Source: Chrysomallon squamiferum
Taxonomy: Eukaryota > Mollusca > Gastropoda > Neomphalida > Peltospiridae
Reading direction: 5' to 3'
Assembly: GCA_012295275.1 (NCBI GenBank)
Contig: CM022676.1
Coordinates: forward strand, 6,987,219 to 7,051,218
DNA length: 64,000 bases
This document shows positions 12,301-24,825 of this stretch, in pieces (position 1 is the stretch's first letter; the number at the start of each line of letters is the position of its first letter). Under the pieces are notes generated by a model. The model saw nothing but the letters and a program-made list of their open reading frames with translations. It was not told the DNA's origin and made no database searches. Both the position numbers and the translations under genes were made by a program.

Positions 12301-12600
12301 ATATTCCTCATGGGTCTTGTCCGTGTTTTGTTGGATCTACTGAGATAATTTCATAATAGCCTGTAACATATATACTGTATTCCACAGGCTTAAGACATTG
12401 TTAAGGGTTTATTTGCTAAATCGACTGATGATGATTGTCTCAAGCCAGAGCTCTTCCTATTATCCAAAAGAATAATCTGTTGGAAACTGATACATCTGTC
12501 TCTTATTCTTCTCTTTTATCCCCTTTTTATTTACCTCTTGTCTATTTTTCTCTTTTTCTCTGTATCCATCGTTCACTTTTTCTTTGATGTGTTTTTTTTA

Positions 12601-12660
<60 letters not shown>

Positions 12661-12845
12661 GTATCGTTTTAAATATTTCAAAATACAAAATATCTCTCTC
12701 TCTGTTTTTGGTTTTTACATTTTCTTTTCCCCTTTGTTCTACACGTAGTCAAACTAATTATCTGCTAGATAAGAGATTAGAAAGATAGATAGTAAAACCC
12801 ACTTATATATTTATATATGAACAGAGAGATGTGCATATGTGTATG

Positions 12846-12885
<40 letters not shown>

Positions 12886-12894
12886 CAGAGTGGG

Positions 12895-12964
<70 letters not shown>
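12601..12964. repeat. (TC)n, (GT)n and (GA)n microsatellites
   Basis: A TC run (about 12601-12655) is followed by a GT run (about 12848-12884) that passes directly into a GA run (about 12898-12964). Frames on both strands here are repeat translations. Confidence 0.97.
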
Positions 12965-12965
<1 letters not shown>

Positions 12966-13461
12966 AATAATGAAAGAGAAATATATCAAAAATTCATACA
13001 GTGTAAATTAATTTTGATAATTATCGTCTGCTCCCCCAGAAAGATCAAATTAATACAACACACTGAGGTAATTTATAGGACTTACAGTAAATTAAACATC
13101 TCCAGTTTAATTAGAATATTTTCCGCCTATTTAAACCTTCCACTGTCCTTTCAGAAATAATGATTTCAGTTGATCCTTATGTGACTCGTTCACATTCATT
13201 TTGCATTTTCATTTATTAGATTTTGGTTTTAAATTTTTAGATATTTAATTGATCAGAAAAATAATATTGCCAATAAATATATCATCACATTATATGATAT
13301 CTATATAACCATCCATTTATCTATGTGTGTATGTGTAATAATTTTGAATTTTTTATAAGATTCTTATAAAGTTAATATATGGATAGATAGAAATAATTTT
13401 AATTCTAGATTTTTTCTTTCTCTTTTTAAGATTACCATCCGAAGAACCAGAAGAAGGCAAA

Positions 13462-13836
13462 ATGCACGTGGAGATGACGTCAGAGCATGCAACATTTACA
13501 AGCCTGGAAAACAGTTTAACGGATTCCGACGAGCGAGATTTGAACGAAGATTGCCGAGATGATGTGTTAGTATGTCACAGCCGTCGTCTGGGCAACCAAG
13601 AAAACGCCACCCTCACACGAGAGGAGAGGCGACGGCGGAGAAGAGCTACACAGAAATACCGCACTGCGCATGCGACAAGGGAGAGAATTCGCGTTGAAGC
13701 TTTCAACATTGCCTTCGCCGAACTGAGAAAACTGTTGCCTACGTTACCTCCTGATAAAAAATTGTCGAAAATAGAGATTCTTCGCCTTGCAATTTGTTAC
13801 ATATCGTACTTAAATCATGTGCTTGACCTTAGTTGA
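13462..13836 (+). CDS. NHLH1: NHLH1/NHLH2-type (HEN/NSCL) bHLH transcription factor
   Basis: Members of this family are small neuronal transcription factors that bind E-boxes as dimers and act during neuron differentiation. The 124-residue uninterrupted frame ends in a complete bHLH domain at about residues 55-121. It has the basic region [15 protein letters not shown], helix 1 [17 protein letters not shown], and a loop and helix 2 reading [20 protein letters not shown]. This is a near-identical match to what I know of vertebrate NHLH1/2, which are also about 133 residues and end just after the domain. The N-terminal half is acidic and unrelated to simple sequence. The ATG at 13462 lies 31 bases after a plausible acceptor (TTTTTAAG at 13423-13430), so the mRNA probably has an upstream exon. 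That upstream sequence is open in frame, so an N-terminal extension is possible. NHLH1 and NHLH2 cannot be told apart in an invertebrate. Confidence 0.95.
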   Translation: MHVEMTSEHATFTSLENSLTDSDERDLNEDCRDDVLVCHSRRLGNQENATLTREERRRRRRATQKYRTAHATRERIRVEAFNIAFAELRKLLPTLPPDKKLSKIEILRLAICYISYLNHVLDLS

Positions 13837-16130
13837 CACTGTTGATTTCATTTGACCTTCTCCCCTTCATTATTTTACTGAAAATCTTCATATTCTTACG
13901 CAAGTGTGTGTGTTAAGGGAAAGCTGACTCCTGAATAAAGGACATATGGAAATTTGAATGAGAAGTGCAGCTTTATTTGAGGATTTACTAATTGTAAATT
14001 AGAATGTTGTTGTCGATACATCGGAAAGTATCGAAACAAACCGGAAATTGGCGAAGACAATCGACAATTACTGAGGTAAACGGGAAATTGCTCACGATAT
14101 TCTTTACCTTTTCTGAAAGAACTGATGAACATGTTTTAAAATGATAAAGACTTTTTTTTTTTTTCTTCTACTTTTCCGATCAAATTAAAGTCGGAAAATG
14201 CCGATAATATATAGCAACTTTTAGGAGATAAACAGAAATAGAATGATTTTTGTACTTATCTGTGAAAAAAACTGAAATAACAATTCCACTTTGTGATAAA
14301 CAGCCTGTTGTTTATAATGGAATTCGGGTGCTTAAAGAATCGAGAAATCAGATGAGAAAAATACTTCGGCAATTGTCGGTACATTTCGTTTTCCGAAGAA
14401 TTTCGGAATTTCACGAATCGTTCCGATGTTGGAACAATAAGTAGGGTATATTGTTTTTACGAAGACAGTAAATAATGACTGATTGTTTATGATATATTTT
14501 GGACACCCTTGGCGTTGTATTTATTTATTTATTTATTTACTTACTTATTTATATTAATGATGTATATATATATTACGTGTTTTAAAAGCACTGAAACGAA
14601 ACTGACATTTCAAAAATTAAAATAAAATAGTAAAATGTTTTAAGCTGAATTTGACCGTCAAAGAGCGTTGTACGAGATAATGATTTTGGAGAGAGGGTAA
14701 GAAGTTTTAAAAGTGGATGGACAGACGAGCGAATGATTTAATAAATAGGAATGAAAATGAAGATACAATAAAGTTAAATTAAATTTAATTTTTTTTTTTT
14801 TTTTTTTTTTTTTTAAAGTCACGATTCGTTTTTTTTACTACTATCACTACAGAGATGACTATGACTGAATATGTTCACATACAAATATACATTATATCTG
14901 TTAGAATACACATCATATATATATATTCGTGACACATTATACATATGGGTGTATGTATACATATATGGTGCAACAGCATAATAAAGAAAATAGTGTTTAT
15001 AAGCACACACCGAAAAATATACACATAAACACGTAAACATTCATACATGTACATATATACACATACACATATACATACACACATAAATAGCTACAAACGC
15101 ACATACACATATACACACATACACACGTATACATGTATATGTGTATTTATGTATGCAAGTATGTATATATATTTGTGTATGTCTGTATAAATGTGTGTTT
15201 GCTTATGCACATTGTATTCTTTATTATACTTTTACACAATATATTTATGATTGAAAAAATATATATCATTAAATAACATATACTGATAGTTGAATATGTA
15301 CTCATTTTATTTATATATAAAATTTACATGTTGAATAAGTGCAAATTGTTTAACTCATATACAATATACATATGGTTGAATATGGCTGACAATGGTTGTG
15401 ATTGTGTTTTTTACGTTTCAAGCTAAGGGTGCAGATATTTTCACATGTTCAAATGTTAATATTAATTCAGAAGCTTTATTTATTTATTTATTTATTTATG
15501 ATAATACATGTTACATTTTGTTAAGATCAGTTTTGGTGATACAACCTTCAGTTCAATTTTTGTTTAGTAATTAAATTTAAAATAAATAAATAAATAAATC
15601 AGTGAACCTACTGGATCGATTAACAATCAGTTAAAGAGAACTAGAGATGTATCGCAAGTTACGCCGTCTAAATGCACCTTAAGAAAACAGAAGCTGACGA
15701 GGAAAAAAATATGTATGTATATGTACATAATTATGTCTTATTTATTGAATAAAAATATAAATATGTATGACTTAAGCATTTTGTTTTTGACATTACCAGT
15801 ATTTGTTTTCAGTAGTCGTTTTACGATTATTGAAATATGACGTCGAGAGCGTCTTTTTACGGTGACTCAGTCACTTTTGCATTTTTGCACCAATCACATT
15901 CGGTAAACTAATTATTTTGAGAAGTATTATATGATTTGATGCGCTTTGTATATAACTTTATAATACAACAACCATATCGACAACAACAACAACAACAATA
16001 GCTACTATTACTACTATTACTAATAGAAGAAGAAGAAAGAACAATTACTTTGCGCCATCTTTTAAGGGCAGATAAATTCATTACTTAGTCTTTTGCTTTA
16101 TCCAGTCATGGACGTAACTGGACTTTTTTT
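13837..16130. other. 3' flank of the bHLH gene: AT-rich non-coding DNA
   Basis: Unique AT-rich DNA carries a poly-T run (about 14790-14814), TATA/CACA low-complexity sequence (about 14880-15240) and short ATTT runs (14517-14550, 15479-15498). A block with repeated CGGAAA/TCGACAAT-like words (about 14010-14230) may be 3' UTR. I see no further gene. Confidence 0.6.
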
Positions 16131-16186
16131 TAAAAATGAGTTAAAATATTGATATCTTTGAAATCAGTTATGTTTTTCATCGCAAC

Positions 16187-16290
16187 GATGTCGGTAGACT
16201 TCAAACGGAAACCGTAGACATAAACCAATTCATTTCGTGAATATCGTTTCTTTAAATATATTTTAAAAATAAAATCAACAACAACAACAA
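16187..16290. repeat. Dispersed repeat, copy 1
   Basis: About 60 bases containing ACCGTAGACATAAAC are about 85% identical to 26783-26850, in the same orientation. It is probably an interspersed element of unknown type, and both copies are followed by A-rich DNA. Confidence 0.6.
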
Positions 16291-16456
16291 CAAAAAACCC
16301 CAACAAATTAATAAAACAAAATAAAAAATAAAAAATAAAACCCCATAACAGCAACAACAAAAATCTGTGATAAATTCGATTATAATTATAACTATTATAA
16401 TAATTATTATTCTTCTTTTTTCTTTTTTTTGTGGGGGTGATAATTTTTTTTGATAA

Positions 16457-16457
<1 letters not shown>

Positions 16458-16541
<84 letters not shown>
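16458..16541. repeat. (TC)n microsatellite, about 80 bp
   Basis: This is a pure CT/TC run. The minus-strand frame across it reads poly-(Arg-Glu) and is not a gene. Confidence 0.97.
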
Positions 16542-16545
<4 letters not shown>

Positions 16546-16691
16546 ATATATTTTCTTTCAATTAACCGTGTTTATTACACTGTCATTATACTGGTGTGTC
16601 TGTGCGTGCGTCTTGTATTTATGAACAGATCAAAGGGAAATAAATATTGTACAGAAAGATCCCACAGCCCTCCTGGATTTTCAAATAAAAA

Positions 16692-16723
<32 letters not shown>

Positions 16724-17274
16724 AATAATAAGTCATAATCGGAAGCGCCACCAAAACTGGTAACACTAAAATATATACAATAAAATTTTATATATACAAA
16801 AGGCTTTGTTAAATTTGATGAAGCACTTTTTTGCATCAACTGCAGATTCAAACTTTTGCAAATTCTAGTGTGCAAAGTTATTAAAGCGACCATATATAGT
16901 TTTATCAGTTCTGAATCGTCATGCCCCACCAGTGTATTACCACGCCCCACCTTTTATAAACTCTGGTCTAGAGTGATGTTTAAGGATGGGATGCTCCCCA
17001 AATTTCGGTGCGATTATGTCTACTACATTTGACTTTCTATGCTACTGTTTGGACAGCAGTCACAAGACAAACATTATGTTGACATGAAAACAATTAAATT
17101 GTTTAATAAAATAGCAGCTATTAATGTTTTTCTATAAGCAATATTAATTATTCTGTCTTAACGCATTTCCACTGACCTCATAAATTTTAATTATTTAATT
17201 AATTATTAATAATTAAGCAGACAGTAGCGACATGTATTTTAAATCTCTTAAAATATATAAATATTCAAATCTGT

Positions 17275-17311
<37 letters not shown>

Positions 17312-17508
17312 TAAAAGCATTGAAAAGAATTTACGTTCGACGATTGATTATCTTTCTTTTCACGTCTTAGAAATAAATTTCCGACACTACCCGAACTGTC
17401 CGAATAAAAATAATAGACTGGCACATAGTCATTTTGTTTTTAAGAACATATATTAGCAATGATGGGCGCAACGTAAATTGAAAACTCAGGCAACAAAATA
17501 CCAGAAAA
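16692..17508. other. Intergenic DNA upstream of IFT46
   Basis: A GAT/AAT run (16692-16728), unique AT-rich DNA and a TTA run (about 17280-17311) lie before the IFT46 start. GGCAAC at about 17489 is a half-site of the RFX X-box common in ciliary promoters, but no matching second half is present. Confidence 0.5.
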
Positions 17509-20500
17509 ATGATGGAAGATGACTCCGATGATGAGATAAATGTAAGAAAATCATGAGATATTGATCTTTAAATTATCTCATCTTTTCAGAATTATGTTAA
17601 AGTAATTTGTAAATGTTATTTGTGTAGTTTCTTAAACAATTCTTCTTTAGGATTTTCATTTCTACTCGTCTCCTTAATAATATTCAGCTGTAACTAATGT
17701 AAACATTTGTGAGTCTTCGGCGATTTGTTGAACGTTTCTAGTTGTGGTTAAAACGTTGAACTGTCAAATTAGAAAAACAAAATTCTTACTTTGTAATATA
17801 CAATAAAAGGTTTTGTTAGTATATTAGCATTAAAAGTGTCCTTCAAATCACAGATCTAACTAAGTTTTATAGTTCTTATTTATTAAGTAAAATCAAAATT
17901 TTTAATAAATTAATAAGTAATTAATTTTATGTAACTGCAACTGTGTAAGTATTTTAGTACTTTGTGGAGGAATATCATTTTATTTTATTTTTTAATTATA
18001 TTTGAAAATGTTCTTTAATCAAATAGTGTATTCTGGTGATGATTTGCAAATATGAAATATAAATTTATTTATTTGATTTGATTTGATTTTAAGCTTTCCA
18101 CATATAATGTAGTAACTTTCAATGAATATGAATGTGGTACAAATTTGAAAAAAAAAAAATTAATTCATGTATCTTCATATATATCAATAATGATTTTTTA
18201 ATTTTTTCAATTTATATTTATTAATATTTAGCCAAATATCCATGTGTAAGTATCATTATCTTTTTAATAGTTTATATTTAGTTTAAAATTTTTAAAATTA
18301 TTTTGCAGTCTCGTGTGGTCCACCATAATCAACCATATGATGAATCCCTGGAAGTGCCTGATGCAGAAGAAATAGCTAGCACCTACTCACCTACACCTAG
18401 GGTGCCCCACCCTGCAGGTAATTTCAGTAAACATCCATCTAAACCTTCAACCAATAACATTTTTAAATAAACACCTGAAGATATCTTATAGCAGTCATTG
18501 TGAATTAACTTTTGCCAGTGTAGGCACCTGATATGTATTTTTTATGTATTGAAATGCCTTTAAATATTTGTGATTTCAATATTTTAACCTGAGCCAACAT
18601 GTAGAATTTTTTAATTTTTTAAAAAAAATTTAATTTGTTTTAATAACAAATTTTGTACAGATGGTTTTTGTATTAACCAATAGTATCTTTTTAAGTTTTG
18701 CTGAGCCTAAATTAATATTTCTCAAGACTAGTTCCTAACTATTATAATGTTTTATGGTTTTGAAAAGTATAATTTAACCATTTCTTTCCTTTCCTTTCCT
18801 TATTTTTTTTTTTTTTGTTTACCATACAAAGTCTTTTGTGTTTCATGTATATTAAAATATTTTTCATTATTTGCTGCTGACACTTATAGCAAAAGCAAGA
18901 CAGACATTAACCTCAATAAAGGGAGGTAATACATTTCATTATGATAACTCTACAGCTGTGCATTTTGGTGTCTGTTATTTTTGTCACTGTTATTTATTTA
19001 TTTAGTGTTCACATAAACTAGAAAAAACAATGGGATAAAAACAAAAAAATGAGCTGGAGTCATGCTTTCATCAGATTTTTGTTGCATTTCAAAGTCTAAT
19101 TATTGTTTATTTAGATAGATAAATCTGAACTTTTGTCACTGTTATTTATTTATTTATTTTGTCAGCATGTGTCTCACATATAGTTATACTTGGAGAGAAG
19201 AGGGGGAAAAGGCTGAGAGAGAAATACAAATATATTTTTAGATAATTTCAGTTAATGAAAAAACTGCAAACAAAATAATCCATACAATTATTTACAGTCT
19301 GTCTGTGAAAAACTTTAAATCTGATTTATATTATTATCTTGTTGTTGGTCATACTTTATGTTAAAAAAACAAACTACTTTAGTTCAAATGTATAAAATAT
19401 ATTTTAACAATGTGCTCATAACCATAGGCAATATGTCAGTGTAAAAATTTCTAGTGAATATCTGAATGTCCATATGAAATATTAACATATTTGTTTACCA
19501 TTACATCAGTGCTTTTAATGTGCTTCAGTAAAATGTAGTCTGTCACTAACATTAGTTATCTGTCTGAACCACTGTATAGTCATTATTATTACTTATACTG
19601 GTTAAAAGTTTTACCTTCATTTATTTATTTATTTATTTATTTTTTTTAATTTTTAATTTTTATATATATATTTTTTTTTCTTTCTTTTTTCTTTGAGAGG
19701 TGGGGATAATATAATTATGACTGATTGATTATTACTATTATTATTATTAAATTTGTCATCATCATCATTATTATTATTTTTATTATTATCATTATACATC
19801 ATCATCTTTCTTACAATTATTATCATTATCATCATCATTGTTATTATTTAGAAGGGTGTATAGTTGTTTTTCACTAAATATAATTATCAGTTACTAGTGT
19901 TGTTATCATAACACATTGTTAACTGAAGGAGGATATTTTTACATTGCTAAAAACAATTTGTACAAATTATTATGTCTCTACCATAAAAACACTGTTAAAT
20001 ATTTTTGTTTAAAGTGTATCTACACTTCATATGTCACAAAAATACCAATAAATGATTTTCTTCAAAGTATATCTATACTTTATGTTCTTACCATAAAAAG
20101 ACTGATAAACATTTTATTTTCCTACCATAAAAATACATAAAATATTGTTGTTCATTTTATGTTTCTGCCATACAAATAATGATAAATATTTTTGTTTGCT
20201 AGATGGTCTATCCACAAACATACTATTTTTGTTCACTTGATGTTCCTATATTTTTGTTCAAAGCTTCAGAACGTGGAATGAGTCGTGATAATTCCGTTCT
20301 GTCAGATCCTTCAGATGAAGAGGATGATGAAGAGTTTGACAGGAATGTCAACAAAACGGTAGCGTCATTTTTAAAAGTATAATTTTTTTATATATATACG
20401 ATTTTTTAATTCGACGTTTATTCATGGAATAGACAATACATGATTTTTTTATATATATTTTTGAAAATTCGTTTTATGTTTTATTCCTATATTCATTTGT

Positions 20501-23500
20501 TTGTTTGTTTGTTTATTTGTTTGTTTACTTCCATCCATCAATTCATTCATCAATTTGTCCATTTTCCTTTTCATACATTCATCTGTTCCTCCATCATTCA
20601 TTTATTCATTCATTCATCCATCCTTCCGTCTGGCCATCATCCACCCATACATTCATCCATTTATCCATTCTTTTATACATTCCATTCGTCCATCTATTCA
20701 TTCATTCATTCATTCATCAATTCATCCATCCATCCATTCATTCATTTCTCCAGTCATTCATTTACCCATCCTTCTGTTCATCTGTTTATTTCTTCTTGTA
20801 GATATCCACCTCACAGTCTAAGGTAGTGGCACCACCAAGAAATTCAGGCCCACAACCACCACAACGACCACAGCAACAGAATGAAGATGATGACGATGGC
20901 GATGATGATGGTTCTGGGGATTCCGGTGACGATGATGATAGTGAAGAAGGGCCACCTCAAGTAGAAGGGTAAAAAAAGATAGTGTTAAAAGTATTTGGAA
21001 ATAATAATATTTATTAAGTAATATATGCATCCACATTCTCCATATTTGCTGTTCTGTATGGTTATAACAGAGAAAAAAATTATTTCATCTTAAAAAAAAT
21101 GTATATATTCTGTGTTAAAAGTATGTAGGACACTATTTCTTGGATATTTTATCATTAATAAACTGATAATATATATGGAGATTTATTATGATAAAGATAT
21201 ATTTTTTACAAGTATACTGAGATGATATAATTATATTCTGGTTGCTGTTTGTTATAATAAAATCAATAATGTTTTATTTTTTCTTCTTATTTTTATTTAT
21301 TTCTTCTTCTTATTATTATTTTTTTTTATTATTTTTTTTAAATAATAAAACTAAATTTTGTGGTGTTTTTATTTCTAATATTTAAAAAAAAAAAAAATAA
21401 TGTTTTTATTTCAGGGCTTATGATCCTGCAGATTTCGAGAGTCTGCCTGTCACTGCAGAAATCAAAGAACTATTTCAGTATATTACAAGGTAAATTGTTA
21501 TTAAATCTAAAATTAATTACTGTGTTATTAATTAATTTATAGTTATCTTCTAGATTTATAATTAGGTATTACATTTTTAAGTAAAATACAAAAGTTAACT
21601 TGGTTATTGTTGTGTAAAATTATTTGCTGCAACTACAGTTTTGCTAGTCATTATGTTTATATTTTGCTTTTTTAATTAGTTAATAATTAATAATTAATAA
21701 CTGAATTTAAAATTGATCATTAAATATATAAGTTAGATGTTAATATTACATATGTACAAACTTGATCTATAGAACTTCTATTTTGTTTAATTAAATACTA
21801 TATTTATAACTGGTTGCTTAAATGTTAATATTACAGAGGTATAAACACTTGTAATATTTCTGTAATTTTAATTGCTCATTGCTATTTTACTAATTAAATA
21901 CTATATTTATAATTGGTGACTAAATGTTAATATTACACAGGTACACACCCCAGTCAATAGAACTTGAACAGAAACTTAGGCCTTTCATACCTGACTTCAT
22001 TCCAGCTGTTGGCGATATTGATGCTTTCATTAAGGTGAGCTGAATGTTGTTTATAATTAACAAAATATCTCTCTCTCTCTCTCTCTTAAAAACATACACA
22101 TAACAGAAAAATGTAATTGTGGATGGGATAAAAGTGTCTCTGATGACAAACACATAACAGAAAAATGTAAATAAATTGATGGGTTTATTATTATTTTATT
22201 TCAGTTTAGTTTAGTTTTGAAATTTTTGTCCTTTTTTTTTTTCTTTTTTTTCTGTCTAAAAATAATTACATTAATATTATACAGTCATGAACTTAAATAT
22301 ATTTTGTGTTTCAGATCACAAGACCAGATCAGAAACCTGACACACTTGGTCTCACTGTACTGGATGAGCCTTGTGCTAAACAGTCTGACCCCACTGTACT
22401 TGACTTGCAGCTTAGAGCTATCTCTAAACAAACCACAGCCAAACAGCTGGTAAGTGTTAAATATACCATTGTACTTTGCTTACAGCTTAGAGCTATCTCA
22501 AAACAAACAGCTGGTAAGTGTTAAATATACCACTGTACTTGACTTGCAGCTTAGAGCTGTCTCGAAACAAACAGCTGGTAAGTGTTAAATATATCACTGT
22601 ATTTGACTAACAGCTTAGAGCTATCTCAAAGTGTTAAATGTTAACAAACAGCTAGTACGTGTTAAATATACCACTGTACTTGACTTACAGTTTATGGCTA
22701 TCTCAAAAAATAACTGGTAAGTGTTAAATATACCACTGTACTTGGCTTGCAGCTTAGAGCTATCTAAAAACAAACAGCTGGTAAGTGGTAAATATAATAA
22801 TGACATTGAACCATAACTAAACAAATTGTAAGTATTAAATTTTAAGCTGTCATATTATTAAATATATTGCCATGCATTTAAATATAATACTCATATACTT
22901 TAAAGATGTATATCATGTTAAACTATTTCAAATTACAATTGTTATATTCAGTGTATTATATGTCTATATTCTGAACACTTAAGAAAAACTTCTCTCTCTC
23001 TGATTTTGATTCTTAATATATATATTATTGAAACTTATATAACTATAATAATAACATTTAATGGATGGTAAAAATATTATTTCCTTTTTCAGGTTGTGAA
23101 GAGTCTAGAAAATGCTGAAAAGAATCCAAAACAGGTTGACAACTGGATTGAAAGTATTCGAGAACTGCATCGATCAAAGCCCCCACCTAATGTCCATTAT
23201 TCAAAGTAAGCATAGATAAAATATTAAAAAAAATGTTATCTAAATTTACAGACAAATAACCTAATTTTTTATACCTTCCAGATAACGTTTTATTTTTGTT
23301 TACAAGTACATGAGAAACAATTGAAAAAGTTATCTTGTCTTTGTGGTACTTTGCAATGTTGATGTATTTTTCTCATACTTTATTGTTGAATAAAGGTTGC
23401 TCACCACTAATATTTTTAATAACATTATGTATAGCAAACTTTTATATAACTTTTTTTTCTTCTTATTTTAGATGTATTCATTTAATTAATATGACAGTCA

Positions 23501-24049
23501 TAAGATATTTAAGTATTTTGTTTCAGAAATATGCCAGATATTGAAACACTAATGCAGGAATGGCCACCTCAGTTTGAAGAACTCCTTAAAGAGGTGAGAT
23601 TATAAAATAACAATTTTATTTTTTATTTTGTAATTTTATTTAAAAATACTATTTAATTAGTTTAAAATGATAGATTTCAAAATTGTTTTTTTGAATATAA
23701 AATCTACTGGATTGTTATATAGGTTAATGTTCTAAAGAGGTGAGACAGTTGGTGCATTTTTGTCAAACTGGTCAGTTTTGAGCATCATTCACATAACAGA
23801 AACAACAAAAGATTATAAATTCTCTTTCTTTTCTTAATGCATAGTAAATAAGTGCTAGAAAAAAAATGTCTTATAACTTGGCTGAAATGATCTTGATTCT
23901 GTTGCTTCTACTACTTTATTTTTCATTATTGTTATTATTTTTATTACTGTTATTATTATTGTTACTGGGTTTTTATTGTTGTTATTATTATTAATATTAT
24001 TATTCCTTTTATTATTGTTTATTGTAATTATTGTTTTTACTATTATTCT

Positions 24050-24098
<49 letters not shown>

Positions 24099-24763
24099 TA
24101 TTATTACTATTATTATTATTATTGTTATTGTTATTGTTATTGTTATTGTTACTGTTGTTTTAGGTTGGATTGCCAACTGCAGAACTTGACTGTGATTTGG
24201 GGCAGTATGTAGAAATAATAGCTTGTGAGTTTTTATATTCATAATTATTCCTTAATTAATGCATTTGTTTTCTTTCTTTCTTTTATTTATTCTTTCAGTC
24301 ATTCATTATTTTATTTTATTTTAATATTCTTCTTTTGTATTTAATTTAATTTAATTTAATTTAATTACTTTTACTTTTACTTTTACTTTTACTTTTACTT
24401 TTACTTTTCCTTTTCATTCATTCATTCATTCATTCATTCATTTAATTTAATTTAATTTAATTCTATAGCAATCTTGGACATCCCTATTTACAAGAACACA
24501 CAACATCAAAATGAGAAGATTCAAGCACTTCATGTTCTTTTCACCTTGTACTCAGAATTCAAAAACTCACAGGTTAGTTTTATTATTATTATAACTGCAA
24601 TTGCTATTGCTATTATTATTATTATTATTGCTATTATTATTATTATTATTATTATTGCTATTATAACTATTATTATTATTATGATTACTATTATTGTTGT
24701 TGTTGTTACTACTACTATTGCTATTATTATTAATATTATTACTGCTGCTACTGCTGCTGTTAC

Positions 24764-24825
<62 letters not shown>

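Noticed and set aside
17480-17509. RFX X-box for IFT46
   Set aside because: Only one half-site (GGCAAC) is present; the second half is absent at the expected spacing.
20440-20826. Three overlapping Ser/His/Phe-rich frames of about 100 codons
   Set aside because: They come from the CATT/CATC tetranucleotide repeat in IFT46 intron 3, which leaves all frames open.
22450-22795. CRISPR-like regular spacing of repeats
   Set aside because: The units are contiguous copies of an exon-intron border with no unique spacers, and the genome is animal.
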